Shown here: in pieces, positions 1-9,892 of the stretch
Position numbering within the stretch: the stretch's first letter is position 1
Layout: the number at the start of each line of letters is the position of its first letter
Origin: Adiantum capillus-veneris
Taxonomy: Eukaryota; Streptophyta; Polypodiopsida; Polypodiales; Pteridaceae
NCBI GenBank assembly: GCA_014529385.2
Contig: CM043958.1
Coordinates: 158,012,793-158,076,792, forward strand
Direction: 5' to 3'
DNA: 64,000 bases
The notes under the pieces: generated by a model
Databases searched by the model: none
Seen by the model: the letters and a program-made list of their open reading frames with translations, nothing else
What the model was told of the DNA's origin: nothing
Position numbers and translations under genes: made by a program

Positions 1-409
1 ACACTCAAACATAGCACATTGGACATCTACACAATGCCAACAGCAAGAGGAAGCATTACATGAAGTTTCATTAGCAATGCTTTCCCATACAAAGAGTAGT
101 GAGTGCGCAAGCATAGGTGTACTCTTCACTATGTAAGCTCCAAAGTAAAAACATTTCTAATAATTATAAATTTTGGCTTTTATACCCAAGGTTAAAATTG
201 GATATCTGGCTAGAAAGGGATAATTACTTCAAAAATGTGATGGACTAGGGCATCTAACCTCTTCATTATTTACAAAATTATTTGGAAATAATCAAACTCT
301 TTAGGATTTAGAATTTACAGCGTCGGCTTAAGTGGAAAATAAATGATTAAGAGGGAAAAGGTTTTACATGCCCATCCAAAATGGCGTGATTGGGTTCTTT
401 GCTTCAACA
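1..409 (-). mobile_element. LTR of retroelement F, cut by the window edge
   Basis: On the minus strand this begins TGTTGAAGC at 409 and runs to the left edge. It lies directly next to a purine-rich tract at 410-424, the arrangement of a 3' LTR. A related copy in the opposite orientation starts with the same TGTTGAAGC at 57026. The two share stretches such as the AAGCAAAGAACCC start and the segment around CATTGCTAATGAAACTTCATG-like sequence near 60-100. Superfamily is not certain because no reverse transcriptase is visible next to it. Confidence 0.75.
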
Positions 410-424
410 CTCCCCCCTCCCGGC
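410..424 (-). other. Polypurine tract of element F
   Basis: Read on the minus strand the sequence is GCCGGGAGGGGGGAG, directly followed by the LTR start TGTTG. A purine run abutting TG is the usual primer site for plus-strand synthesis in LTR retrotransposons. It fixes the element orientation as minus. Confidence 0.75.
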
Positions 425-1861
425 TTCTTGTCGTCCTTGATAAGATTTCGTTCTTTGAGCATGGGCTTTCTTTGCTTTCGTTTATCGACGTACTGCTAGA
501 ATGCTAGCATCATTTGCTAAACTTGATCTTCTTCCTATGGCTTGTAGATTCTTGTTAAAGGGTTTTCTCATGCGTGGAGGGTGTAGGCCACAAATCTGAG
601 TTTGATATCTTTGCAGATTGGCATTTTAACATTGTGAAATCCATCTCGACATAGCCCGTATAGAATGCCTCCTCGAAGGTTTGCATATAGTGGCTTGGAA
701 GGAACATAAACCTGAGAATAGACCATAAATTACCTTCATCTTGAGGATATCATTCAAGTTGAATATCAATCCTTTCTATCCCTCCAAGAATGAAGTCTAT
801 TTTACTCTGGTGGCCTCTATATTTTTGAAAGTGTTGATACATGCGGAGAGCATGTAGTAGATCTTCAACATCATCTTCCGTGCTATATCTAGCTTTCCTT
901 GAACTAGTCTGATCATCTGCTTGATGGCCTTCCTCAAGTAAGCGAGTGAAGGTGCCTCTCTTGGTTTGGGGAAGACCAGGTAGGGCATGTGGGGTGAGAG
1001 ACAAGCAGTTGCTCAAAATCAGCCCACCTTCTCCTCCTAATGATTGGACAGTATGTTGAGTCTATTTGAAGGTGGGTTGGAGCAAAACAGTTTACTATGA
1101 TTGCCTGCTTGTTCTTCCCCATGAATTCAACTTTCCATTCCGGTCTGGCTTCTTTAATCTGTTCAATGATCCATTCCGAAAGATCAGCCTCTTTGTAACT
1201 CCACTCAGCATCTGGTAGGAGTTTTGGTAGCAGCTCTTTCTTCTTCTCTATTGTCAGCCATTTGAGTAGTGGATAGGGAAGTTTTGGCTTAGGAACCTCC
1301 TCTCGTAGCTGCTAGTGATGTTTTTTAGTAAATCTGATTTCAATAAGTGATGCACGTAGCGGAGGTTCCTGGCCACAACTTCCCTAGTCACTTCCTAGTG
1401 CTTCTTTGGTAGATGTGAGTACTCTTGAGGTAATTTGTGGGGTTCATTTGAAGTACCCACATCTATCGGGCCTTTAAACTATTTGTTCTCCTGCTCTCTC
1501 TCTTTTTCAATGTTCTCAAAGTCAGGCCCTATTTTCGAGGGTCCTTTCTCTCTGGGAGGGATGTTCTACAACTACTCTACCATTGATAGTTGCTTTCTTA
1601 AATCCTCCACTTCCTTCATGAGCATCTCAATGCTTTCGTCTTTTGCTTTTCCCTCTTCTGTCATGGCATGCTCTTATTGTGTAGAGCTTCTTCCAATCTA
1701 ATTCTTGTTGTCTGAGAAACTTCTAGTGCTTGTTGCAGTTTTGTGATCTGCTTCTTCTAGATGTCAGTTTTCTCGAAGCTACTCGTCGAGATGAGCAAAG
1801 GATCTTTTGTAAATGCCTCTAGCTATTTGTTCTAATAATCTATCCGGCCTCTAAGTACATC
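425..1861 (-). pseudogene. Internal region of element F with unrecognised coding remnant
   Basis: The minus strand has a coding-like stretch of about 125 codons from roughly 1310 down to 934. It continues in a shifted frame to about 750. The upper part is charged and looks folded, with stretches such as LPYPLLKWLTIEKKKELLP and LSEWIIEQIKEARPEWKVEF. The lower part (88 codons, 1016-750) is acidic, with EDDVEDLLHALRMYQHF. Neither stretch shows a zinc knuckle, protease DTG/DSG, reverse transcriptase or integrase motif, so I cannot assign a function. Its place upstream of the F polypurine tract suggests a gag-like or captured reading frame of a non-autonomous LTR element. At least one frameshift breaks it. 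From 1330 to 1860 the minus strand has several stops, and I see only short acidic coiled-coil-like pieces. Confidence 0.45.
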
Positions 1862-3204
1862 TATTGGTATCCTTTGCTTTTGAGCAAGTGATGTTGACTC
1901 TTTGGCACTCTGGTGGGCTTGTTGATATTGATGTCTCCTTCGGACTGAAATTGCCTTATACTTAGAGGATTCACAATGCATTTCATGTGAGTCTCTTGAA
2001 ACCTTTCAAGGGTGATGTGCCTGATGATGGGGAGCCTGATGAGCAATCTGAAGGGGAAGAAAACGAGGAGATCCTTGCTCTTGAATAGATTTTGGCACAT
2101 AAGGACACAAAGAATAAAGGTAAAGTCCGAAGGCGGTTCTTGGTTAAGTTCAAGAACTATCGTGCATTGGATGCGAAGTGGATGGAGGAGGAGGACCTAG
2201 CAGATACTCCTCAGATTGTGAAACTTTACCTCGAAGCTTTTGGTTTAGCATAGTCTACTCCATATGGAACCCAGAATTTAGCTTGGCCGGAGATTTGGTG
2301 CAGTAGGATGCACAAGAGGGGAGTTACTCCGCTCCTTTGTCAACAGATGCCTTGATTTTGATACTAGAGTCACTGATGTCTCTTTAAGCTTCATGGATAT
2401 TAAGAGCTGACAATATTTTGCTGTATGACTTTATGAAATGGAATTCCTGAATATGAAACTGATTTGTTCTTGACTTGTTTTTAAGTGCAAGAACTGATAG
2501 ACGAAATGATTGCAGCATAGCATTTTGGTCTAATTGATCTCGAATAGACATGGTTGCAATAGGGGTTAGTCAATCGGACATCGATGAGGTCCGACTAGAT
2601 CTCGATGCGATTGCTAGCTACACTGCCGATAAATCATGGTCTAAGATCCGAATGAATGTTGAATGTCATGTGATGTCTAGTGCAGAATCTCGGAAAACCC
2701 GCATACATGATGACGCGGCACCGTACGACAGAATCCGGAAAACGCGGCGCGCTTCACGCTGGACATTACGACATAATTTTCGCCTTTTGCGCTGGGAAAA
2801 GCAGTTGGAAGTTCTACGCAATTTTTTGGGTAGTTTTTGAACTTTGCTTTAATTTTCAAGGAAGGCTTATGAGACAAATTGCTTTATTTTTAAAAAGATG
2901 GCAGCTTTTGGGGCTCTGCTTTTGGCATTCCTTGTAAACAAATAAATAAGTTGTTTGGGCTCCCACTCGGGAGAGCATCTGGACGCAGAGTCCGAGAGTG
3001 AGACCCAACCGCACTCTTGTACTTTGAACTCAGATTAATACAAAAGGAAATACCGAAAGGGGCGCCAATCTTTGGGGCCAATAGCTCTAGGCACGGAACT
3101 CCGCTAGGTCAGTGTAAATCAATTGTGAATTGTGAACTGTTTTAAAGTGGTTATTTGGTGCTGTCGCGATAGATTCTTGACTTGGAGTGTCCAAGTCTGT
3201 TACA
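1862..3204 (+). pseudogene. Family A gypsy remnant: pol 3' end, 3' UTR and partial 3' LTR
   Basis: 1950-2660 matches 18050-18790 of element A closely, covering the integrase C-terminal/chromodomain end, its stop and the 3' UTR. 2680-3204 then matches the second part of the A LTR and ends at the same GTTACA terminus as the 5' LTR of A. About 330 bp that in A hold the last 3' UTR, the polypurine tract and the LTR start are missing between the two parts, so this copy carries an internal deletion. The reading frame is broken; one example is a TAG where element A has CAG, just before the IL-AHKD stretch. The left boundary is diffuse near 1862. No target duplication could be matched. Confidence 0.8.
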
Positions 3205-3208
3205 ATCT

Positions 3209-3658
3209 GGGAGGACACAAGAGATTTAATACCCTCTGGACTAACAACGCAGGATCATGCGCAAGGACAGATACCTAGATTGATTTCTAGGAAGATTATT
3301 CTTCTTGAATTTGAGAAGACGGAATCGAGTTAACAGTGTCTCGGATAAGAAAACTTTGGATCTAGAGGAAAAACGCGGAAAGACGTTCGGCAATGTGCAA
3401 GGGATCTTTTGATCAGAACAATTGACCTACCCAAAGCAAAGGCCTGAAATAAGAACTTACTTTGGTAAGATGCGCACTTTGTCTACCACAGGAAGATTCA
3501 CATGAGCTTAATGCACTCGACATGCCCTATATGGGAGGACACAAGAGGTTTAATATCCTCAGGACTAATAGTGCAAGGTTATGCGCAAGGATAGAGACCT
3601 AGATTGATTTCTACGAGGATTATTTTCTTGGGATTGAAAAGGTGGAATTGAGTTAATA
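3209..3658. repeat. Two ~127-bp direct repeats 322 bp apart
   Basis: The copies at 3209-3335 and 3531-3658 both start GGGAGGACACAAGAG and both end with GAGTTAA followed by AG or CAG. They differ at many scattered positions, so the duplication is old. The spacer between them (3336-3530) is not repeated. Confidence 0.8.
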
Positions 3659-3916
3659 GATTCTCGGAAAGACACGAATGAGAAGTTCTTACATGGATCG
3701 TGAGTTTAATGAATGGTGATGGATATCCTCGAGGTACTAGATGAAAGACATGAAACGGTAAGGTAAGTATTGAATGATTATTTTTTGTTTAATTTAATTT
3801 TTAAGTTCTCTTTTGAGAAAGGACTAGCTCAACTCACCATTGAACAAGATTTGGAGTCTTTCCTGTTTCTCCCCGACAGTTCAGTTGGATCTCTACAGTT
3901 GAGGACAATTGTTTAT

Positions 3917-3928
3917 AAGTGAGAGGGA
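3917..3928 (+). other. Polypurine tract of element C'
   Basis: AAGTGAGAGGGA directly precedes TGTTGCTA, the start of the C' LTR. Family C has the matching AAGCAAGAGGGA before TGTTGCTA on the minus strand at 33121-33132. This sets C' in plus orientation. Confidence 0.75.
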
Positions 3929-4122
3929 TGTTGCTAAATTGGCTTTATTTGACAGAAAAATAATTCTAAATAAATTATTGGATTTATAAGTGAGAGGGTT
4001 TTCTCGCTTGGAACACCACAAAAAATAATTCTAAATAAATTATAAGAATTTTAAGTGACAAGGTTTTTCTCATTAAAGACACTTGAGTACAGAGTATTCC
4101 TAGTGCATCATTCAGAGTAATG
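3929..4122 (+). mobile_element. C' 3' LTR, piece 1 of 4
   Basis: Starts TGTTGCTAAATTGG after the polypurine tract. It corresponds to the first part of the family C LTR. It stops where a solo LTR of an A-like family inserted, with target site TAATG at 4118-4122. Pieces 2 to 4 lie at 4700-4975, 19606-20055 and 42146-43268. It contains two similar segments, each with ATAATTCTAAATAAATTAT, about 60 bp apart. Confidence 0.75.
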
Positions 4123-4694
4123 TGTAACAAACTTGGATACCTCGAGTTAAGATTCTACCTCGACACAGCAGAGTTTCACTTCAAAACAGTTCACAAAAGA
4201 CGACACGGCCCGGTATAGTTCCGTGCCAAGAGGTATTGGCCCCAAAGACTAGCGCCCCTTTTGGTATTTCTTTTTATATTAATCTTTGAGCAAAGTACAA
4301 CTCCCACGGGTGCTCGCTCTCAGACTCTGTGTCTAGATGCTCTGCAGAGTGAGCCCCCTTGGGTTCATTATAAATGTTACAAGGGATGCTAAAAGCAGAG
4401 TCCCAAAAGCTTCAGACTCAAAAGCTATAGTTCTCAAAAGCAACTGTTTTAAAATCAGCCAGTAAAACTGCTAGCACTAAAAAAATAGATTTCTTTACAA
4501 CTGCCACGTCAGCTTGTCATCGTAAATTCAAGAAAATTTGTACAGCATGTCAGCAGATTTTACGAGATGTCCGTATGGTATTGCCTCGTCAGCCTATCGG
4601 CGCGTTTTGCAGGTCCGTACACTGCTGCCACGTGGCATTTTTGCTGTCAGTGTGTGAGTGTGTCCGGGGTTAGCCACGTCACTAGTTTGTGACA
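4123..4694 (-). mobile_element. Solo LTR of an A-like gypsy family
   Basis: Reads TGTAACAAACTTGG...TAGTTTGTGACA on the plus strand, the reverse complement of a diverged family A LTR (TGTCACAAAGTG...TTACA). It is flanked by a perfect 5-bp duplication TAATG (4118-4122 and 4695-4699). There is no internal region, so it is a solo LTR left by LTR-LTR recombination. It sits inside the C' LTR. Confidence 0.88.
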
Positions 4695-4699
4695 TAATG

Positions 4700-4975
4700 A
4701 CAGGAGCACTGTGAAAGGGAATATCTGTAAGGCCACTAGGAATGGGTGCTTCTGATGCGTCACATCGGATGGGTGACAGGGAGCATCGGACAGAAGTATT
4801 CGACCTTCTGAGAACAGACAACTCTGATGCGTCATAGGATGGGTGACATAGAGCATCGTGAAGGAGATTGTACCGTAAGTTCAGTAGGAAACAACTAGGT
4901 GATGTGTCTTCCTGATGCGTCACAAGGTGGGTAATAAGTGCATCGGAAAGAGAGTATCCATAGTCAAGAGGAAAT
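4700..4975 (+). mobile_element. C' 3' LTR, piece 2 of 4
   Basis: Continues the C' LTR between the solo LTR and element A. It holds three related blocks of the type GATGCGTCAC...GGGTGAC...GCATCG (around 4753, 4828 and 4914). The family C LTR has two comparable blocks in reverse orientation near 32880 and 32980. It ends with GAAAT, the duplicated target of element A. Confidence 0.75.
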
Positions 4976-5656
4976 TGTCACAAAGTGATGACATGGCTGC
5001 TCGAGAGGAAAACCTTGACTGTTGCTGAAAACCCTAAATCTAGAAACCCTAACCCTAAAACCTGCAAACCCTAAATTCGACCAAAAACCCTAAAACAACC
5101 TTGACCCTAACCCTAACCCTAACCCTAACCCTAGAAGGGCAGCATGCTGAATCCCGAAAATTGCGGAAAAGCAGTGCTGACGCGGCATCGTACGGCAAGG
5201 CCCGGAATTTGCGCTGGTTGAATTTGTGTGGCTGCTTTTTGGCTCTACGTAATTTGGGATAGAAAGAGAGAAGATTTGCTTTATTTTAAAAAAAGTTCAG
5301 GAGAGCTTGAGAGAGGAAAAAAAGAGCCTTTGCTTTTATTTTTAGGCTTTTGATATGAAGCTTTTGGGGCTTTGATTTTGGCATCCCTTGTAAAACATTA
5401 AATAAGTGGTTTGGGCTCCTACTCTGCAGAGCATCTGGACGCAGAGTCTGAGAGTGAGACCCAACCACTCTTGTACTTTGAACTGATTAATACATAAAGA
5501 AATATCGAAAGGGGCGCCAGTCTTTGGGGCCGATATCTCTAGGCACGGAACTCCGCCGGGCCAGTGCAAATCTATTGTGAACTGTGAACTGTTTTGAAGT
5601 GGTTATTTGGTGCTGTCATGATTGATTCTTGACTTGGAGTGTCCAAGTCTGTTACA
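4976..5656 (+). repeat. 5' LTR of element A
   Basis: 681 bp from TGTCACAAAGTG to GTCTGTTACA. It carries a telomere-like CCCTAA/CCCTAAA tract at about 5030-5133 and matches the 676-bp 3' LTR at 18925-19600 with scattered substitutions and small indels, which indicates an old insertion. Near the 3' side is a conserved GGGGCGCC...TTTGGGGCC block shared with the solo LTR at 4123 and the remnant at 3060. Confidence 0.9.
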
Positions 5657-5657
5657 G

Positions 5658-5669
5658 TGGTACCAGAGC
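5658..5669 (+). other. Primer-binding site of element A (tRNA-iMet)
   Basis: TGGTACCAGAGC lies one base after the LTR end. It is complementary to the 3' end of plant initiator tRNA-Met (TGGTATCAGAGC type), with one change. Confidence 0.88.
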
Positions 5670-5721
5670 ACGGCCGATTTCTCTTCTACGGGAAATCCGA
5701 TCCCAATTTTCCGCGGCACCT

Positions 5722-7549
5722 ATGGCTTTACGCAAGGATCAGTCGACTCCCTGTGAATCCGGAGATGCGGATAGGGATCGCAACGAAGATTCCGACAGAG
5801 AGTATGGCCCGCCTCGGTCTACTCAGGCGGAGCAACGAGAGATGAAGCGTCGTCAATTGATCGGCGATGCAACAAAGATGATGCTCAGTTTTGCGAAAGA
5901 CCCAAAATTGGCAAAATACATGAGCGAGACTTCTTTTCAGAAAGTGCACGAGCAGTGGTAGAAAACCACAACACCACCCCCGAAACCAACTTTCAAGAAA
6001 TCTTCTGCTCACAAGCAATATTCAGAGAAGGAATTAGAAGAGGTGCTTGATGCACGGATTGCTTAGCTTTTTGACGCGCAGAACAAAGCTAAAAAGCACG
6101 GCAAAAAGCAGAAGAAAGGCACTGACTTCCCGGGTTATTTGGGTCGTTAGTCGACTTTTGATAAAGCAAAGAAACAGAAGAAGCATGTTCGATTTGAAGG
6201 AGTACCCAGTTCTTCTTCTTCTTCTTCTTCTGACAGTTCTTCTAGCTCTTCAGATTCGAGCGAAGAAGACAGAAAAGGCAAAAAGCGAAGCTTCGGAAAG
6301 GGCAAGAAAAAGGCAAAGAAGTCTAAATCTCGCCGAGTGAGTGACAGTTCTATAGAGGACTCGTCTACAGACAAGTTCAGACTCTGATGACAACAACTAT
6401 TATGCGAACAAGAAGAAGTTTTATAAAGCCAACCAATATGTCAGAAGAAGCGTGTTCGATTTGAAGGAGTACCTAGATCTTCTTCTTCTTCTTCTTCTGA
6501 CAGTTCTTCTAGCTCTTCAGATTCGAGCGAAGAAGACAGAAAAGGCAAAAAGCGAAGCAAGAAACAACGCTTCAGAAAGGGCAAGAAAAAGGCAAAGAAA
6601 GTCTAAATCTCGCCCAGCGAGTGACAGTTCTACAGAGGACTCGTCTACAGACAAGTTCAGACTTTGATGACGGCAACTATTATGCGAACAAGAAGAAGTT
6701 TTATAAAGCCAACCATTATGACTTTCTGGATAATAAAAGCAAGAATGTCGGAGAGTTTAAGGAAGGTGGACAGTCGATCAAATTTGACACTTTTTCAGGA
6801 AACAAAGATGCTTCGAAGGCTTTGTCTTTTATACAGCAGTTTGACATCGCTTTCGCGGGAGGACGCTACTCAGAGCACTCCAAGATTCGGAGAGCTGCCT
6901 CTTATTTTAAGGGGAATGCTCGAACTTGGTGGTCCACACTTCTTTTAAACAAGACGGCGCCAGTTAAATGGTTGAAATTTAAGAAGCTTTTTATTTCTTC
7001 TTGGTTGACTCAAGAGAATGAACGCGATATACAAGCTGCTTGGAACCATCTTCGGATGACCAAGAGAGATACAGTGGATGCTTATTGCGAGAGATTCTGG
7101 AGCTCTTTTCTACCCGCCTCTTCATTCAAGAAGATCTCGTTCAGAGAACAGATTGAGCGGTTTTCCTTGGGTCTACCTACAGAGATCCGAGATCATTGCT
7201 TGGAACAGAAGTCAGCTTCTATTCAGGAGTTGATGAGTCATGCGAAACAAGGCTTTGCCATTCACTCTGGCAGTCTGACCTAACCCACTGATGAGGTCAT
7301 GTCACAACGAGCCGAACAAACATCAGCAAATGAAAGTAGAAAGAGAAAGAGCAACCTAGAAAAGAAGGATGCACGACCCAAGCTTACTTCTGAGGAGAGA
7401 GCTCGCTTCATCAAGGAGGGGAAGTGCTTTGGATGCGGGGAACATGGACATATCTCCGCGAAGTGCCCCAACAAGGCACTTAATGAACAAGATGAAGAAA
7501 GGCCAGAAAGTTTTAAAGTAGCTGAGAGACGTGGCAGAAAAGGTAGATA
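5722..7549 (+). pseudogene. Element A gag (capsid and zinc knuckle), broken
   Basis: The first frame opens at 5722 (MALRKDQSTP) and stops at 5959. The capsid-like part lies in another frame at about 6640-7280, with AxSFIQQFDIAFAGG and ARTWWSTLLLNK, the W-rich segment typical of the gypsy retrotransposon gag domain. A third frame at 7299-7549 carries the nucleocapsid zinc knuckle CFGCGEHGHISAKC (CX2CX4HX4C). A 267-bp tandem duplication at 6174-6715 adds a second copy of a Ser/Lys-rich linker and breaks the frame. Gag would form the cytoplasmic virus-like particle and package element RNA; this copy cannot make a full-length protein. Confidence 0.85.
6174..6715 (+). repeat. 267-bp tandem duplication inside element A gag
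   Basis: Copy 1 starts near 6174 and copy 2 near 6441. Both contain GTTCGATTTGAAGGAGTACC, a run of TTC/TTCT codons, AGCGAAGAAGACAGAAAAGG and ACTATTATGCGAACAAGAAG. The period is about 267 bp. A small insertion in copy 2 (AAGAAACAACGC) makes the two differ slightly. Confidence 0.85.
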
Positions 7550-8047
7550 AGAATAGCAGAACTAGTACCACATGACGTGGGACATGAACTGAATCAAATG
7601 AATGAAAGTACAAACTTTGCCGCTTTTGGGGCAAAGTGAAGGATCAGGAAGCTCTTTTGAAGGAGCCAAGGCCAACTTCTTTTAACTTGGAATTGGCGGC
7701 TCGATTTGGAACTACAAGTGACAGGCTAAAGCCACAGGCGGAGGTAGTTCAAGTGGCACCCGGATGAGATGTTGCTAGTACACCGAGCATTGGCAAACTT
7801 CGTTTGCAATGATAGGGTGTTCAGGGCACGCGAGTGACGTTCTACCCTTGGTTCCAGAAGAACTACCCCGTGGTTGACTATCGGGCCGAGAAAGCGACTT
7901 TGATAAATGAAGGGTTCAGAGATTGTACTTGATAAACTTCAGTTTCTTTACTCATTCTTTTGGGAGAAAATTGAACGATGGATAAAGGTCGAATATCTTT
8001 TGACCTGAACAAAAGAACGCCAAGATTTTTCTCCACATTCATGCCGA
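7550..8047 (+). pseudogene. Element A decayed protease region
   Basis: No open frame, but pieces such as SELCxAWGKVRDQ-like and AKAN..LELAARFG-like translations in shifted frames align in order with the protease of element D. The aspartic-protease active site itself is not readable. This is the weakest-preserved part of element A. Confidence 0.5.
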
Positions 8048-8690
8048 TTGCTTTTTAGAGGGCTTGAAGATTATACCATTGATCTGATACCTGGAAGCAC
8101 ACCATTGAACCGGCCACCTTACCGTGTGAGCCGAGCACAGAATGAAGAGATTATGAACCAAGTGAAAGACCTCTTGGAAAAGGGTCTTGTCCAGCCTAGT
8201 ACTTCACCGTATTGCTCTCCAGTGTTGTGGGTTTTGAAGAAAGACGGATCTTGGAGAATGTGCATCGATTATAGAGCTCTCAACAAAATCACCATCAAGA
8301 ACAGATTTCCAATTCCTAGGATCGATGATATACTCGACAGATTACATGGATCCTTGTGCTTTAGCAGGATTGATTTCAAGAGTGGATATCATCAGATCAG
8401 AATCGCACCGGGAGACGTCTACAAGACAGCTTTTCGGACGACTTTTTGGGTTATTTGAGTTTTTGGTGATGCCTTTTGGCTTAACCAATGCTCCTGCGAC
8501 ATTTAAGCGGATAATGGACATGATTTTTTGAGAGTACAGGCTATTTGTTGGCACTTTCTTTGACGATATCATTGTTTTCTCCAAGAATGAGGCAGAACAC
8601 AGAGATCATCTGCTTCAGGTCTTTCAGGCATTACGAGATCACAAGTTAGTGATTAATGAAAAGAAAAGTGAATTTTTCCTACCAGAGATA
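8048..8690 (+). pseudogene. Element A reverse transcriptase, N-terminal part
   Basis: Reverse transcriptase motifs appear in order: [45 protein letters not shown], then after a +1-type frameshift at about 8450 FLVMPFGLTNAPATF and the catalytic box GTFFDDIIVFS. A stop lies after the MDMIF segment (8529-8531). The reading continues to FFLPEI and is then cut at 8690 by the Copia insertion. Translation resumes at 14096 with HFLGHIVS, which is the expected next motif. Confidence 0.9.
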
Positions 8691-8975
8691 TGATGAGTGC
8701 GCGGCGGTGTGTGCAAGTGAAAGAGCACGCGAGGAAGTGCAGTGTGTGTGCAGAGAGGGGAGGCGAAGGCCAGCAGGAGAGGAAGCGCTAGCAGAAGAGA
8801 GAGGGCTCACGTTTGAGGGCTCACGTTTTTGGGGAAAACTCAATAAGTTAGTTTTGGGTTTTCCCACTTTTATTATAAGTGACCTTACCTTTAAAAAATG
8901 TGTCCAGGTTCATATTGAACTTGGACAAAGTATAAAAATGTACAAAAAGGGGTTATTTAGGCCTTTAACTCAAGA
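8691..8975 (-). repeat. Copia 3' LTR
   Basis: 285 bp, near-identical to 13828-14093 apart from a 12-bp GCTCACGTTTGA-type duplication near 8807-8830, a short insert near 8884, and an end written TCAAGA instead of TCAACA. The polyprotein runs up to this LTR, and its stop lies inside it near 8957. Confidence 0.88.
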
Positions 8976-9892
8976 ACCTTAACCAATGTAATAAGGCCAT
9001 CCTCAAGCACTTCTCGTATGAAGTGATACCGCACATCAATATGCTTTGTGTGTGCATGAAACATGGCGTTCTTTGCCAGACATATAGCACTTTGGCTATC
9101 ACAACCAAGCATAGATGCCTTGGCAAGCAAGCCAAACTCACTGCATAGGCGTGCTAACCAAATAGCTTCTTTGGAAGCCTCAGTGGCTGAAATATATTCA
9201 GCCTCTGTAGTAGACAATGCAACAATCTTTTGCAATCTAGAACACCATGAAACAACACCTCCCGCAAGAGTAAATACATAGCCACTTGTGGATTTCTGTG
9301 TATCCACATCACCAGCCATGTCAGAGTCACAAAATCCCTTCAACTCCATTGGTCCTTTACCATAGCAGAGGCATTTGTTTTTAGTCCCTTTCAAGTACCT
9401 CATAATGGACTTCATTGCATCCCAATGCAACCTGCCTGGATTAGCCATAAACCGGCTCACAACTCCCACTGCATGGGCTATGTCAGGCCTAGTAGCAACC
9501 ATAGCATACATAAGTGAATCACAAGCTGAAGCATAAGGCACACTTTGCATGTCATTGGCTTCTTCCTTTGACTTGGGACAATCATCCTTGGAGATTTTAA
9601 CATATGGCTGTAATGGCACACCAAGAGGCTTTGCTTCAGCCATGTTAAATCTGTCCAGCACCTTTTCAATGTACTTTTCTTGCGACAAATACAATAGGCG
9701 CTTGTTTCTTTGCCGTGTAACACGCACTCCAAGTATACGTTCAGCTGCCCCAAGGTCTTTCATTGAAAACGCAGATTTCAGCTGCCCTTTAAGAGCATCT
9801 ACAGTGCTTCTTTTCTTTGCAGCTATCAACATATCGTCTACATAGAGCACAAGAATGATCGGGCTGCCATCCTCATCACGTTTGGTATACAA
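8957..9892 (-). pseudogene. Copia reverse transcriptase C-terminal part and RNase H
   Basis: A 311-codon open frame. It begins in the reverse transcriptase with the catalytic box LYVDDMLIAA at residues 16-25, followed by the connection YLSQEKYIEKVLDRFNM and the RNase H segment. The RNase H part shows KGFCDSDMAGD, TSGYVFTLAGG, TTEAEYISATEA and HTKHIDVRYHFIRE. It should follow directly from the 926-codon frame, but a frameshift near 9890-9900 separates them. RNase H removes the RNA strand during cDNA synthesis in the cytoplasmic particle. The open frame itself is well kept, which suggests a moderately recent insertion. Confidence 0.92.

Larger units (their letters stand above)
3205..3928 (+). 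other. Presumed internal 3' end of element C', non-coding
   Basis: No reading frame worth naming. The stretch contains two diverged direct copies of about 127 bp (3209-3335 and 3531-3658). It ends with a TACAGTTGAGG...GAGAGGGA segment that matches the polypurine-tract/LTR junction of family C. I infer that it is the non-coding end of the element whose 3' LTR starts at 3929. The rest is unassigned. Confidence 0.5.

Noticed and set aside
4594-4923. 109-codon minus-strand frame
   Set aside because: It lies across the border of the solo LTR and the C' LTR repeats (GATGCGTCAC blocks); repeat-derived and not coding. Frames at 32795 and 38887 are the same blocks in family C.
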